In this document: one piece after another, positions 1 to 9,340 of the stretch
How positions within the stretch are numbered: the first letter of the stretch is position 1
How the letters are laid out: each line of letters starts with the position of its first letter
Assembly: GCA_947494715.1 (NCBI GenBank)
Contig: CANLWG010000002.1
Coordinates: 248,001-312,000, forward strand
Origin: an uncultured Flavobacteriaceae bacterium
Lineage (GTDB): Bacteria > Bacteroidota > Bacteroidia > Flavobacteriales > Flavobacteriaceae
Length of the DNA: 64,000 nucleotides
Direction: 5' to 3'
Made by a program: the position numbers and the translations under genes
Notes under the pieces: generated by a model
The model's database searches: none
Seen by the model: the letters and a program-made list of their open reading frames with translations, nothing else
What the model was told of the DNA's origin: nothing

Positions 1-1
1 A

Positions 2-1339
2 TTGCCTTTTGGCTGTGATCGACCAAAAAATAGTGCTGCGGAAACCGGTCTATACCTTGGCCCCCATTACATGCCCAAGGCCAAAAACATTATCTTTTTG
101 TATATGGATGGTGGGGTATCCCAAGTAGATTCGTTTGACCCCAAACCCCGACTCGCCAAAGAAAATGGGGAAGACCCTAAAAAAAAATTCAAGGTAGACG
201 CCACTCAATTCGATAACGTTGGGAAAATCTTGAAAAGCCCATGGGAATTTAAGCAGTATGGCGAGTGTGGCATGCCCGTAAGCTCACTATTTCCACATAT
301 CGCAACATGCGTGGACGATATCGCATTGATCCGGTCCATGACCTCTAATTTTCCAGAGCACACCAATGCCAATTACTTTTTGCATACCGGTAGCGGTATT
401 CAGGGACGGCCCAGTATGGGATCCTGGATGACTTATGGCCTAGGAAGCGAGAACAAGAACATTCCCGGTTATGTGGTTTTGGATGGTGGTTTGATTCCTC
501 CCGGTGGCCTGGACAATTTCAAGAACGGGTTTCTACCCGCCTCCTACCAGGCTTCCATTTTAAGGACCGGGGCAGAACCCGTAGCCAACATTAAACCTTT
601 GGAAAAGGTTAAGGACTTACAGGAAGAAAAATTGCAGTTTATCAAGCAACTGGACAATAGTCTCATCGGAAAAATGGGAGAGGTGGATGCCGTGGAATCT
701 GCTATTTCCAATTACGAGCTGGCTTACAAGATGCAGTCTTCCATTCCAGAACTTACGGAATTCAAGGAAGAGTCCAAGGCTACCAAAAAGTTATATGGAT
801 TTGATTCCGACGATCCCCACACCCGAGGTTATGCGGCCCAGTGCCTATTGGCAAGACGTTTGGTAGAACGAGGAGTCCGGTTTATTGAATTGACCTGCCC
901 CAAGGTAGCGGCAGATCGCTGGGATCAGCATAGCAATCTAAGGGACGGACATGAACGAAATGCCCATGCCGTAGACCAACCCATTGCCGGACTATTAAAA
1001 GATTTGAAATCCCGTGGCATGTTGGAAGACACCTTGGTCGTTTGGACCGGTGAGTTTGGCCGGACTCCGTTTGCCCAAGGTACCGATGGACGGGACCATA
1101 ATCCCTCAGCCTTTAGTATGTGGATGGCCGGGGCCGGGGTAAAAGGCGGTACCATATTTGGCAAAACGGATGAGTATGGTTATCGGGTCATTGAGAACGA
1201 AGTAACCATTCACGACCTGCATGCCACTATCATGCATCTTATGGGTATAAACCACGAACAATTGACCTTTCGTTTTGGAGGTCGGGATATGCGTTTGACC
1301 GATGTACACGGGCATGTCATGAAAGATATTTTGGCTTGA
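2..1339 (+). CDS. DUF1501 family protein, 5'-truncated by window edge
   Basis: This is a DUF1501 protein of the alkaline-phosphatase/sulfatase-like fold. Its function is unestablished; the family usually sits beside PSD1 (DUF1549/DUF1553) cytochromes in Planctomycetes and marine Bacteroidota. The visible 445 residues align by eye with the complete copy at 38768-40252. Shared landmarks include PKAKNIIFLYMDGGVSQVDSFD near the start, the GRPSMGSWMTYGLGS block, the GEFGRTPFAQG block and the closing LTDVHGHVMKDILA. The complete copy has about 65 extra N-terminal residues carrying a twin-arginine-like signal, so the TTG at position 2 is not the real start and the gene begins outside the window. A PSD1 gene is expected just upstream. 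Twenty-five bases separate it from the next gene, consistent with an operon. Confidence 0.9.
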   Translation: MPFGCDRPKNSAAETGLYLGPHYMPKAKNIIFLYMDGGVSQVDSFDPKPRLAKENGEDPKKKFKVDATQFDNVGKILKSPWEFKQYGECGMPVSSLFPHIATCVDDIALIRSMTSNFPEHTNANYFLHTGSGIQGRPSMGSWMTYGLGSENKNIPGYVVLDGGLIPPGGLDNFKNGFLPASYQASILRTGAEPVANIKPLEKVKDLQEEKLQFIKQLDNSLIGKMGEVDAVESAISNYELAYKMQSSIPELTEFKEESKATKKLYGFDSDDPHTRGYAAQCLLARRLVERGVRFIELTCPKVAADRWDQHSNLRDGHERNAHAVDQPIAGLLKDLKSRGMLEDTLVVWTGEFGRTPFAQGTDGRDHNPSAFSMWMAGAGVKGGTIFGKTDEYGYRVIENEVTIHDLHATIMHLMGINHEQLTFRFGGRDMRLTDVHGHVMKDILA

Positions 1340-1364
1340 AACCGTAAACGAAAGAAAAATAAAT

Positions 1365-2279
1365 ATGCACAACTTTTCCAAAAAAGAAATATTCATTTTT
1401 CTTTTGTTGCCCATGCTATTGATAGGTCAAAAAACTTCGAGCATCAAACATTCATTCTTTATGGCCGGGCCCCAATTTACCGGCATCATAGACGAAACTG
1501 GAGAAGAACTTTGGAATTTCGGAAGACCGGGAGCACGGGACGGATATGTTTTGGAAAATGGAAATCTATTGATTTGCTGGGCGGATGAGGTATTGGAATA
1601 CAACACGAAAAAAGAAGTCGTTTTCTCCTATAAAAGAGCCGAGAAATCAATGGAATTGGGAACCGCTGTCCGGTTGAAAAATGAAAATACGATGATTACG
1701 GAATCGGGCACCAGGCCCAGAATAATAGAAGTGGATACAAATGGAAATGTGGTCAAAAGTGTTCCCTTGCTACCGGAAACTGATAATGTACATATGCAGA
1801 CGCGTATGGCAAGAAAACTAGAAAATGGCAACTATTTAGTTCCCCATCTATTGGCGTTCGCTGTAAAGGAATATGACAATAACGGCAAAGTAATCCATTC
1901 TTTTCGAACGGATTTAAAGGATTTGGGAGGAAGAGCGGACGAGAATTGGCCCTTTACGTCCATCCGATTAAAAAATGGCAATACCTTGATAACACTTACA
2001 CACGGCAATAAAGTCATCGAAATGGATTCCGAAGGAAAAGTAGTTTGGAAAGTGGACAATGCCGATCTGGAGGGAAACCCCTTGGCCGATCCATGCGGTG
2101 CCCAAAGATTACCCAACGGCAATACAGTCATTGCCAGTTATGGTGCAAAGGAAGGCGTAAAACTTTTAGAACTGGACAGGCATAAAAATATGATCTGGAG
2201 TTATTCCGGTCATAATGTCCACCATTTTCAAATACTAACCACCAACGGAAAGCCTTTGTTAGGAAAGCCCCTTAAATAG
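1365..2279 (+). CDS. Exported PQQ-like beta-propeller protein
   Basis: This 304-residue protein starts with a hydrophobic signal sequence (FIFLLLPMLLIGQ). The rest consists of repeated blades of the type LxNGNxLI, for example VLENGNLLICW, KLENGNYLVPH, RLKNGNTLITL and RLPNGNTVIAS. Each is followed by a strand such as VIEMDSEGKVVWK. This repeat is typical of PQQ-like or arylsulfotransferase-like propellers. No catalytic residues are recognisable, so a binding or scaffold role is as likely as an enzymatic one. It lies between a DUF1501 gene and a cytochrome gene on the same strand with short gaps, so it probably belongs to the same transcription unit. Confidence 0.75.
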   Translation: MHNFSKKEIFIFLLLPMLLIGQKTSSIKHSFFMAGPQFTGIIDETGEELWNFGRPGARDGYVLENGNLLICWADEVLEYNTKKEVVFSYKRAEKSMELGTAVRLKNENTMITESGTRPRIIEVDTNGNVVKSVPLLPETDNVHMQTRMARKLENGNYLVPHLLAFAVKEYDNNGKVIHSFRTDLKDLGGRADENWPFTSIRLKNGNTLITLTHGNKVIEMDSEGKVVWKVDNADLEGNPLADPCGAQRLPNGNTVIASYGAKEGVKLLELDRHKNMIWSYSGHNVHHFQILTTNGKPLLGKPLK

Positions 2280-2285
2280 AACTGA

Positions 2286-3716
2286 ATGGAGTTGACCATT
2301 ATGCTCAATTTTGGCCTTCTAGAAGATCCTGCGGACATCCTTATTTTTTTTGGGAGGTTTCACCCAATAGTGGTACATCTGCCCATTGGGTTTTTGTTAC
2401 TGGCCGCTATTGCACAATTTGCTGGTCGTTGGTCTAAATTCCAACCCATAAAACCTTTTATCCACTACCTATGGGCACTCGGTGCCTTCAGCGCATTTTT
2501 TGCTGTACTGTTCGGTTATTTGTTATCCCTTTCGGGAGATTATGATACGGACACTTTATTCTGGCATCAATGGAGCGGAATAATGGTCTTGGCATTGTCC
2601 TTGGCCTGTTATTTCGTTTTTAAAAAGCAAGGCAAAAATGCTCAATTTGTAAAATGGTCATTGGTTGTTTTAGTTGCCATCACCATTACCTATACAGGTC
2701 ATTTGGGAGGTAATCTCACCCATGGATCTACCTATTTACTGGAATATGCCCCTAATCCCATTAGAGGCATGGCCGGACTCCCCCCCAAGAAAGAACCCAG
2801 ACCAAAAGTGACCGTGTTGGATTCTGCCGATATCTATCTGGATTTGGTGCAACCTATGATGGAAGGTAAATGTGTAAACTGTCACAATCCCGGAAAAAAG
2901 AAAGGTGGATTGCTATTGACCTCCTATACCGAACTGATGAAAGGAGGTGAAAATGGGGAAGTGGTTGTGGTTGGCGATGCAGAGGCAAGTGAGCTTTTTA
3001 GACGCATTACGCTTCCCAAAAACCATGATGATTTTATGCCTTCCGAAGGCAAAAGACCTTTAACCGATGATGAAGTGGATATTATTGAATTCTGGATTAC
3101 GGCCGGGGCTTTCCCTAAGGGGTATGTTACCGAACTTGATAGCAAAAAGGAAATCACTGAAACCGTATATACTTATCTTGGCCTGGACAAAAACAGTATT
3201 TTTAACCAAACTGTAGACCCGCCGAACACAACACTCATCGATTCCCTAACGGACAATGGTTTTATTATAAACCGCTTGATGCGGGATAACTACTTTCTTG
3301 ATGCCAATTTTAGCCTTAGCGAAAGAAATATTACCCAGGCCGATTTGGATTTGTTGTTAGGCCTTAAAGAACAATTGGTTTGGCTTGACGTAAGCAATTC
3401 AGGAGTGACGGATGAGCATCTTCAAAAACTGGGGCAGTTGGAGAATCTTGTAAAACTGAACCTTAGCGGAAACGATATCTCCGACAATGGAATTCAGCAT
3501 TTATCAAAATTGACCCATCTGGAATCCCTGAATCTATATAATACCAAAGTCTCAGAGGGACTACTCAACGTTCTCCCTCAACTTAATAGGCTTAAAAACA
3601 TTTACCTCTGGAAAACCCACATCAATGATATGCTTGCTGTTCGACTCCAGGAAGAATATAAAAATCTTACTATCGTTTATGAGCGGGAAGAAATCTACGA
3701 CACTCCTGTAGACTAG
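2286..3716 (+). CDS. DUF2231-like membrane domain, planctomycete-type cytochrome c and leucine-rich repeat fusion
   Basis: The 476-residue protein has three parts. Residues about 15-155 form four hydrophobic segments of the DUF2231 type, including FHPIVVHLPIGFLLLAAIA and a second histidine-bearing segment LFWHQWSGIMVLAL. Residues about 180-275 form a c-type cytochrome domain with the single heme motif CVNCH and the PSCyt1-like text MPSEGKRPLTDDEVDIIEFWI. Residues about 350-465 form leucine-rich repeats (LVWLDVSNSGVTDEHLQKL, LVKLNLSGNDISDNGI, LESLNLYNTKVSEGLL). The heme domain should face the periplasm. The start at 2286 gives MELTIMLNFG; the ATG at 2301 is an alternative. The protein probably passes electrons for, or anchors, the neighbouring DUF1501 system. 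No substrate can be named. Confidence 0.8.
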   Translation: MELTIMLNFGLLEDPADILIFFGRFHPIVVHLPIGFLLLAAIAQFAGRWSKFQPIKPFIHYLWALGAFSAFFAVLFGYLLSLSGDYDTDTLFWHQWSGIMVLALSLACYFVFKKQGKNAQFVKWSLVVLVAITITYTGHLGGNLTHGSTYLLEYAPNPIRGMAGLPPKKEPRPKVTVLDSADIYLDLVQPMMEGKCVNCHNPGKKKGGLLLTSYTELMKGGENGEVVVVGDAEASELFRRITLPKNHDDFMPSEGKRPLTDDEVDIIEFWITAGAFPKGYVTELDSKKEITETVYTYLGLDKNSIFNQTVDPPNTTLIDSLTDNGFIINRLMRDNYFLDANFSLSERNITQADLDLLLGLKEQLVWLDVSNSGVTDEHLQKLGQLENLVKLNLSGNDISDNGIQHLSKLTHLESLNLYNTKVSEGLLNVLPQLNRLKNIYLWKTHINDMLAVRLQEEYKNLTIVYEREEIYDTPVD

Positions 3717-3970
3717 GCCCTCCGGTTAGAGGTGATTTTTGTATAACCCATCAAAACTTTGGGCGGTCTTAGTTGTACCGAGCGAGAAGCCCTCAATTTG
3801 AAGTTATAATTCTACTTCAATTATAGGACAACAAAAGCAATCAAGAACTGATGTACAAGGTCTGGAGCAAGGTGATAATTCCAGAGCTCTACTACAAACA
3901 ACGGTTAAAAAACCAAGCAACCAAATATGATTTTATACATCTTATTGACCAAAGGTCATATGGCATTATT

Positions 3971-4744
3971 ATGAAAAGAGTAATAGCCCCATTTTTGTTT
4001 TTTGTTCTAGGGTGTACCCAAGCGGATGACTCGACCCTTTATCTGGAACTGAGCACTCCCATCGCAGTCAACATATTTTGCCAAGAAAGTGCGGACCAAC
4101 TAAAAGAACGGATAGAGTACAGTTATAAAAATGGTCAATTGGCCCAAGAAACACGAATATCTAATGGTAAGGAGATAAGCAAAATGTCCTTTATTTATGA
4201 TACCGATGGGAAATTGTCACAAAGAATCGAAGAAATAAGTTCCCGAAAAATAAAAAGAAACTATTTATACGATAATTCTGGCCTACTGATAAATGTAGTC
4301 CAAAAAATAATCGATTTTGATATGGATGGACAAGTAGTGAATGAGGTCGTTAGCGAAGCTCCGTTGGAATATGAAAATGGCCTACTCGTCAAAGAATGGA
4401 CTACTTGGGGTGGATTTTCTATCTACACTTACGAAAATGAAAAAATGCTTACCAAGACCGATTACACCAAGCAAGGAACGGCACACCATATTACCAGTTA
4501 CCACTATTCCCGGGATTTATTGGTAGAAGAAAGGAAAACTACCATTACGGGAAACATCTTGTATTCCAAAACCTTCAGCTACAATAAGCAAAATCAATTA
4601 TTAGCCATTACAGATCGTGGAAATATCGTTGAGGAAAACCGCTACGAAAGGAATCGATTAACCGAAAAAAAAATATATTATTTTGGTATTGATCCGGGTT
4701 ATGATGTTTGTCACGGCAATTATATTTACAGATACGAATATTAA
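3971..4744 (+). CDS. Lipoprotein with YD/RHS-like short repeats
   Basis: I place the start at the ATG at 3971, because it gives a clean lipoprotein signal (MKRVIAPFLFFVLGC, lipobox VLGC). The open frame extends upstream to 3851 but without a signal. The mature part of the 257-residue protein is a run of beta-strand pairs such as YSYKNGQLAQETR, FIYDTDGKLSQRI, YLYDNSGLLINVV, YSRDLLVEER and FSYNKQNQLLAI. These resemble YD or RHS-type repeats of secreted Bacteroidota proteins, without any toxin or core domain. It stands alone in front of an IS remnant. Function unknown; probably outer-membrane or surface attached. Confidence 0.65.
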   Translation: MKRVIAPFLFFVLGCTQADDSTLYLELSTPIAVNIFCQESADQLKERIEYSYKNGQLAQETRISNGKEISKMSFIYDTDGKLSQRIEEISSRKIKRNYLYDNSGLLINVVQKIIDFDMDGQVVNEVVSEAPLEYENGLLVKEWTTWGGFSIYTYENEKMLTKTDYTKQGTAHHITSYHYSRDLLVEERKTTITGNILYSKTFSYNKQNQLLAITDRGNIVEENRYERNRLTEKKIYYFGIDPGYDVCHGNYIYRYEY

Positions 4745-4755
4745 ATAAAGCGGGT

Positions 4756-4836
4756 AGTAGCCTCGGCAAGAATCACTTCGACAAAGCTCAGTATGAACTT
4801 CGGTTCAAAAGCTGCACTTTTACATACTTCTGTATG
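4756..4836. repeat. Structured repeat copy A with tRNA-Arg 3'-end similarity
   Basis: About 80 bases here match 11168-11247 with roughly nine differences by eye. The first 17 bases of the match (4759-4775) also resemble the 3' end of the tRNA-Arg gene at 11267-11283, with 15 of 17 identical. The middle contains the motif ACAAAGCTCAGTATGAAC, which is similar to an intergenic repeat common in Flavobacteriaceae. Hairpin potential is weaker than in copy B. It could be a tRNA-associated attachment remnant or a REP-like intergenic repeat. Confidence 0.6.
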
Positions 4837-4860
4837 AGTAGTATCCCATAAAGTGCAAAT

Positions 4861-4894
4861 AAAAAATAAGGAGGTCATGACTCCTTTATTTTTT
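4861..4894. terminator. A/T-flanked hairpin, probable bidirectional terminator
   Basis: An A-run followed by TAAGGAG pairs with CTCCTTTA and a T-run, with one bulge and a loop around GTCATGA. The T-run follows the stem on both strands. It lies between the lipoprotein gene and the IS3 remnant and could end either. Confidence 0.55.
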
Positions 4895-5159
4895 GTCTAA
4901 TTTTAAATCGCAACTAGGCAGGCCGATGCAGAATGGATTTGCGAAAAGGTTTAACCGGACTTATCGACAGGATATCCTTGATGTATATATCCTTGAAGAT
5001 ATAGGTCAAGTAAGGATATTAACTGGAAAATGGACAAGGGACTATAACAAAGAAAGGCCTCACGAAGCATTAGGGGGAATAACTCCCGAACGATATGAAA
5101 GAGAATTTTCTTCCAAGCAAGCTTGCTTGGAAGAACAACAAAAGTCGTCTAAAACGTAG
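4893..5159 (+). pseudogene. IS3-family transposase remnant (C-terminal integrase core)
   Basis: The 88 codons encode the end of an IS3-type OrfB integrase: GRPMQNGFAKRFNRTYRQDILD, then WTRDYNKERPHEALGGITPERY. This block surrounds the last catalytic glutamate region of the DDE domain. In intact homologues the motif reads NGFAERFN, but here the expected glutamate is lysine (NGFAKRFN). The N-terminal two thirds, the OrfA frame and the terminal repeats are missing, so it cannot transpose. It shows that an insertion sequence once lay next to repeat copy A and the regulator gene downstream. Confidence 0.8.
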
Positions 5160-5324
5160 TCCGAGAAAAGGGAGAGTTACAAAACGTGCTTGGGGTTAAA
5201 CACCAATTTTTCTGCAAAAGCTGTCTTTTGAAGTTTTGTCAACTTATAAAAGTGCTTTGGAAAAGGAAGGATTTCTGGGACTAATGTTAAAGTATATGGA
5301 ATTCTATCGACCAAATAAAAAGAC

Positions 5325-5349
5325 CGAGGGTTTAATCCTCGTTTTTTTT
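5325..5349 (+). terminator. Rho-independent terminator
   Basis: CGAGG pairs with CCTCG across a short loop, followed by eight T residues. It lies just before the hybrid regulator and separates that gene from the IS remnant. Confidence 0.65.
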
Positions 5350-5390
5350 ATTTAACTTAATCTCTAAGATTGATAAAATTTGATTTAGCG

Positions 5391-8366
5391 ATGAAAAGTT
5401 CCCCCACTTGCATAGCCATATTATTGTGCGCTATACTTATGGGGCAAAGTCAAAAAGAAATAGACTCAATCAAGAAGGAATTGGCAAATCCTCAAGGTTC
5501 AGATAAAAAACTGAAATTATTGGATGACCTGTATTCCTATTACTTATTTCAAAACCTGGATTCCGCAGAACTTTATAAGAATCAGTTGCTTACAGAAGCT
5601 ACCAGAACAAACAATAGTTCAAAAAAGTTAAGCAATGTATATAATTCAGTATCAAGATATTATTATTATAGTGGTCAGCTTGATAGCTCAATGTACTACG
5701 TTGAAAAAGCCGCTGATATAGCTAATAAAACAAAGGATTATCACCTTCTTTCCGATCTGTATAGGAAACTATCAATTCTGAGTGTCAGCAATCATGATTT
5801 TAAGAACGCCGAGGAATATATTTTACAAGCCATAAAGCATGCCGAATCTGCAAACGATTGGAAATTAAAAGCCTCGTCGACCCTTGTTCTGGCCAATCAA
5901 TTCTTCCGGCAAAACAAATATGACCTTGCCATAAAAAGATATCTAGAAATAGATTCATTATACCATAAATATGACAATCCTGATCGTAACCTCGGTCTGG
6001 TTTATCAGAACATTGCTTTGATCTATGTGGATCTGAATAATCCAAAATCACTTACGTATTCCGACAAAAGCAAAAAGCTTTTTGAATCTCTTGGTGACCA
6101 AGAAGGCATTAATTACTCCTACATAATTAGGGCCAACTATTTTGAAGGAATAAGGGACACATTGAACCAGACAAAAAATCTTCGTGAAGCGGTAGTGCGA
6201 TACAGAAAATCAAACGATTTGGTCAACAAATCCGATGCCCTGTTAAGACTTTCAGGTGTCTACATTAATCAAAATCAGCTGGAAGCCGCTAAATCCTTGA
6301 TGGAAGAAGTTGAAAATTCAATGCGGGAAATTCAACCCTACAAAGAATTAAAATCCAGATTTCATTTTGTTCAAGGCAAGGCATTTTTAAAAGAAAAAAA
6401 GTATTATGATAGCCGATTGGCATTTGAAACGGCACTAAAAACACTGGGGGACGAAGATTCAAGATATACCGATGAGTGGAGTTTGGGCTCAATTAATGGA
6501 CTTGCCCAGTCTTATGCCGGAATGGGCAATTATCAAAAAGCGTATTCCTACCAAAAGCAGTTCATTTCAATTCAAGACAGTGTTCTTAAAAACAATAAGG
6601 AGAAAATTACAAGAGAACTTGAAACCAAGTATCGAACCGAACAGAAAGAGCAAGAAATTGCGCTATTGAAATCACAAAATGAACTTGCCGAACAACAAAA
6701 AAGAAACCAGCGCAATATATTGATGGGAGGGCTTGCCATTACATTCCTGGGCGGTATTTTTCTTTTTTTGATGTATCGAAACCGCCAAAAAACCAATAAG
6801 CGCCTAAAAGAGTTGGATGAGGCAAAATCAAACTTCTTTGCCAATGTATCCCATGAATTGCGTACACCTTTGTCATTGATACAGGGGCCATTGGAACAAC
6901 AACTGGAAAATTCTGACCTAAGTAAAGAACATAAACAAAATTTGGCCATCGCCAAAAAGAATACGGAACGAATGGCCACTTTGGTCAATCAGTTGCTCGA
7001 CCTATCAAAATTGGAATCGGGTTTCTACAAGCTGAAGGTTTCCGAAGGGTTATTGTCGACCTTTTTGAAATCGCAGGCAGAATCGTTCCTGTTCAGTGGC
7101 AGAAAAAAATCCCAACAACTGAATATTGCAATCGCCATAGATGAAAACTACCATTGGTATGATACCGATATATTACAAAAAATTGTGAGCAATCTTTTGG
7201 GAAACGCGCTAAAATATAGTCCCGAAAAAGCCGAAATCACATTTAGGGCCGGGCTAAGGCAGGGCATCCTTTCATTATCGGTGCATAATACTGGCATATC
7301 GCTCACAGATGAAGAACTCAAAGAAATATTCAACCGCTTTCACAGAAGTCATAAAAATGAAACAGGCACCGGTATTGGCCTGGCATTGACCAAAGAATTG
7401 GTGGGGTTGCACAAAGGCAACATTAAAGCAGAAAGCGATACCAATAGCGTCACTTTTCACATACAACTTCCAATACATGAAGCTGCTTTCAAAACCGAGG
7501 AAAAAGCAACACATCCAGAACCAGTTCCCACAAAGGAAATACATCAAGATAATATCATTGCAGGTACAGGTAATGCCAAAACATCTACCATAGAAAGTAA
7601 TGAAGACAAAGACATCATACTAATAGTGGATGATAATGAGGATCTTCGCACTTATGTTTCCTCCATTTTTGATACAGCATACAATATTGTTACTGCCGAA
7701 AACGGGAGCATCGGTTTTCAAAAAGCGCTGAAGCACATACCCGACCTTATTATAACCGATTTGATGATGCCCAAGGGCGATGGACTGAAATTGACCGAAA
7801 ACTGTAAGACCGATGATGCCACATCGCACATTCCCATAATCATGCTCACCGCCAAAGCGGGCGATGAAAATCGACTGGAAGGACTGGAAACGGGTGCCGA
7901 TGCCTATCTCACCAAGCCGTTCAACAATAAGATTTTAAGGCAAACTGTGGAAAACCTCTTGGAAAGCCATAAAAAACTACAGAAACGTTTTAGCCAAGAG
8001 ATCGTTTTAACCCCAAAGGAAATATCCATCGGTTCCTATGACCAACGCTTTCTGGAATCCCTTCAAAATGTATTGGACAACCAATTGGTAGCATCTGATT
8101 TTAATACAGAGGCTTTTGCAAAAGCTTTAGGCATGAGCAGAATGCAATTGCATAGAAAGTTAAAGGCGCTCACAGGACAGACAACCACGGAATTCATTCG
8201 CAGCCAACGTTTAAAATTGGCAGCCTCTTTGCTCCAAAAAAGCGACGTCAACATCTCCGAAATCGGGTATCAGGTCGGATTTAACGATCACTCCTACTTC
8301 ACAAAATGCTTTAGGGAGACCTATGGGGCCTCCCCCACTGAATTCAGTAAAAAGGAACCTTCTTAA
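5391..8366 (+). CDS. Hybrid two-component regulator with TPR sensor and AraC-type output
   Basis: I choose the ATG at 5391, which gives a signal sequence (SSPTCIAILLCAILMGQ), over the upstream TTG. The 991-residue protein has TPR-like helices at about 40-400 and a coiled stretch, then a membrane segment near 442-463 (ILMGGLAITFLGGIFLFLMY). A HisKA domain follows with FFANVSHELRTPLS, putative phospho-acceptor His488, and then an HATPase with N-box NLLGNALKYSPE and GTGIGLALTKEL. A receiver domain has VDDNED and phospho-acceptor Asp790 (ITDLMMPKGDG). It ends with an AraC helix-turn-helix (ISEIGYQVGFNDHSYFTKCF). This one-protein signalling layout is typical of Bacteroidota glycan regulators, but it uses TPRs instead of the usual Reg_prop propeller. 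The lipoprotein genes downstream are the obvious candidate targets. Confidence 0.92.
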   Translation: MKSSPTCIAILLCAILMGQSQKEIDSIKKELANPQGSDKKLKLLDDLYSYYLFQNLDSAELYKNQLLTEATRTNNSSKKLSNVYNSVSRYYYYSGQLDSSMYYVEKAADIANKTKDYHLLSDLYRKLSILSVSNHDFKNAEEYILQAIKHAESANDWKLKASSTLVLANQFFRQNKYDLAIKRYLEIDSLYHKYDNPDRNLGLVYQNIALIYVDLNNPKSLTYSDKSKKLFESLGDQEGINYSYIIRANYFEGIRDTLNQTKNLREAVVRYRKSNDLVNKSDALLRLSGVYINQNQLEAAKSLMEEVENSMREIQPYKELKSRFHFVQGKAFLKEKKYYDSRLAFETALKTLGDEDSRYTDEWSLGSINGLAQSYAGMGNYQKAYSYQKQFISIQDSVLKNNKEKITRELETKYRTEQKEQEIALLKSQNELAEQQKRNQRNILMGGLAITFLGGIFLFLMYRNRQKTNKRLKELDEAKSNFFANVSHELRTPLSLIQGPLEQQLENSDLSKEHKQNLAIAKKNTERMATLVNQLLDLSKLESGFYKLKVSEGLLSTFLKSQAESFLFSGRKKSQQLNIAIAIDENYHWYDTDILQKIVSNLLGNALKYSPEKAEITFRAGLRQGILSLSVHNTGISLTDEELKEIFNRFHRSHKNETGTGIGLALTKELVGLHKGNIKAESDTNSVTFHIQLPIHEAAFKTEEKATHPEPVPTKEIHQDNIIAGTGNAKTSTIESNEDKDIILIVDDNEDLRTYVSSIFDTAYNIVTAENGSIGFQKALKHIPDLIITDLMMPKGDGLKLTENCKTDDATSHIPIIMLTAKAGDENRLEGLETGADAYLTKPFNNKILRQTVENLLESHKKLQKRFSQEIVLTPKEISIGSYDQRFLESLQNVLDNQLVASDFNTEAFAKALGMSRMQLHRKLKALTGQTTTEFIRSQRLKLAASLLQKSDVNISEIGYQVGFNDHSYFTKCFRETYGASPTEFSKKEPS

Positions 8367-8538
8367 ACCCTTTCAAGCCAAGGCTTTGCAACCATGTTAC
8401 ATATCTCATAGGCTTTGATACATAATTCATAGCCCTCCGCCCCGCTTACCATTATGTTTGCTTTCGAGTTGGATGATTGGCATACCATCAAATCATTAAA
8501 CCTTACCAATGGACTAATCTAAAACACTTCATCTCATC

Positions 8539-8688
8539 ATGAAGAAAAAGAGGTATGAAGGCATACTGGATGAAGTTCCCCGCTTTGAGATTTCTTTGAA
8601 TGTGAACAAATTGGAAAAGGGAAAGTACAGGCTGAAAATTATAAACAAAAAGAAAATCATCAAGAGCACCCATTTCTCCAAAAAATAA
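8539..8688 (+). CDS. Small basic hypothetical protein (49 aa)
   Basis: The frame reads MKKKRYEGILDEVPRFEIS and continues to a run of lysines and THFSKK before TAA. It is strongly basic, has no signal sequence and no membrane segment. The sequence has the feel of a real short protein (regular strand-like FEISLNVNKL and KYRLKIINKK), not random frame. It lies between the regulator and the collagen-like lipoprotein, on the same strand, 33 bases from the latter. I cannot assign a function. Confidence 0.5.
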   Translation: MKKKRYEGILDEVPRFEISLNVNKLEKGKYRLKIINKKKIIKSTHFSKK

Positions 8689-8721
8689 TCTACAAATGAA
8701 ATAAAAATCAAACCTATCATT

Positions 8722-9288
8722 ATGAAAACAACCACAATATCTGTAAAGACCATAATGGTCATTTTATTAGGATTTTTATTGATTGGCTGTTCTGCCAAAG
8801 ATGGCATAGATGGCGCAACAGGACCGCAAGGACCCCAAGGGGAGCAGGGCCCGCAAGGGCCTCAAGGTGAACAGGGAGAACAAGGTGAAGATGGAAATGC
8901 CAACGTTATTGCCTCTTCCTGGATCCCAGAGGAATTTGTTGATATTGCCGTCAGCGCTTCAAACTTTACGGTTACAGATGAAGCATTCACAAGCGAAATT
9001 TTAAATTCCGGAACCGTGCTGGTCTATGGACGAGATGGCGAGTTCGTAGTTCCTATTCCTGTCGTTCTCAATAATCAAACCTATTTCTTCGTGCTTCCTG
9101 AAACCTTAGGAGAAATTTTATTTGTTGCCAGAACTGTTGATGATACCGCTGATTTTTTTGATCTCTTTACTGATTTCAGATATGTGATCATCCCTGCCAG
9201 TAATACTTCGGCAAGAGAAGGGCAAAGAAACGATTTCAACAAAATGACCTACTACGAAGTCATGGATCACTTTGACCTGGCATACTAG
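8722..9288 (+). CDS. Lipoprotein with collagen-like Gly-X-Y repeats
   Basis: The 188-residue protein has a lipoprotein signal ending LLIGCSAKDG. Directly after it come about ten Gly-X-Y triplets at residues 30-60, made mostly of GPQ, GEQ and GED units. A C-terminal globular domain of about 125 residues follows, with alternating strands and motifs such as WIPEEFVDIAVSASNFTVTD and YFFVLPETLG. Short collagen-like segments in bacterial surface proteins act as trimerising stalks, so an outer-membrane trimeric lipoprotein is plausible. The globular domain is not recognised. It probably forms a transcription unit with the next lipoprotein gene (52 bases apart) and may be controlled by the hybrid regulator upstream. 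Confidence 0.8.
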   Translation: MKTTTISVKTIMVILLGFLLIGCSAKDGIDGATGPQGPQGEQGPQGPQGEQGEQGEDGNANVIASSWIPEEFVDIAVSASNFTVTDEAFTSEILNSGTVLVYGRDGEFVVPIPVVLNNQTYFFVLPETLGEILFVARTVDDTADFFDLFTDFRYVIIPASNTSAREGQRNDFNKMTYYEVMDHFDLAY

Positions 9289-9340
9289 CGTCGACCCCAT
9301 AGCCTGTGAAATTAGAAATGAACAATAAAAATAAATCCCT

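Noticed and set aside
8820-8895. Tandem DNA repeat in the collagen-like gene
   Set aside because: The periodicity is explained by Gly-X-Y coding; it is not a separate DNA element.
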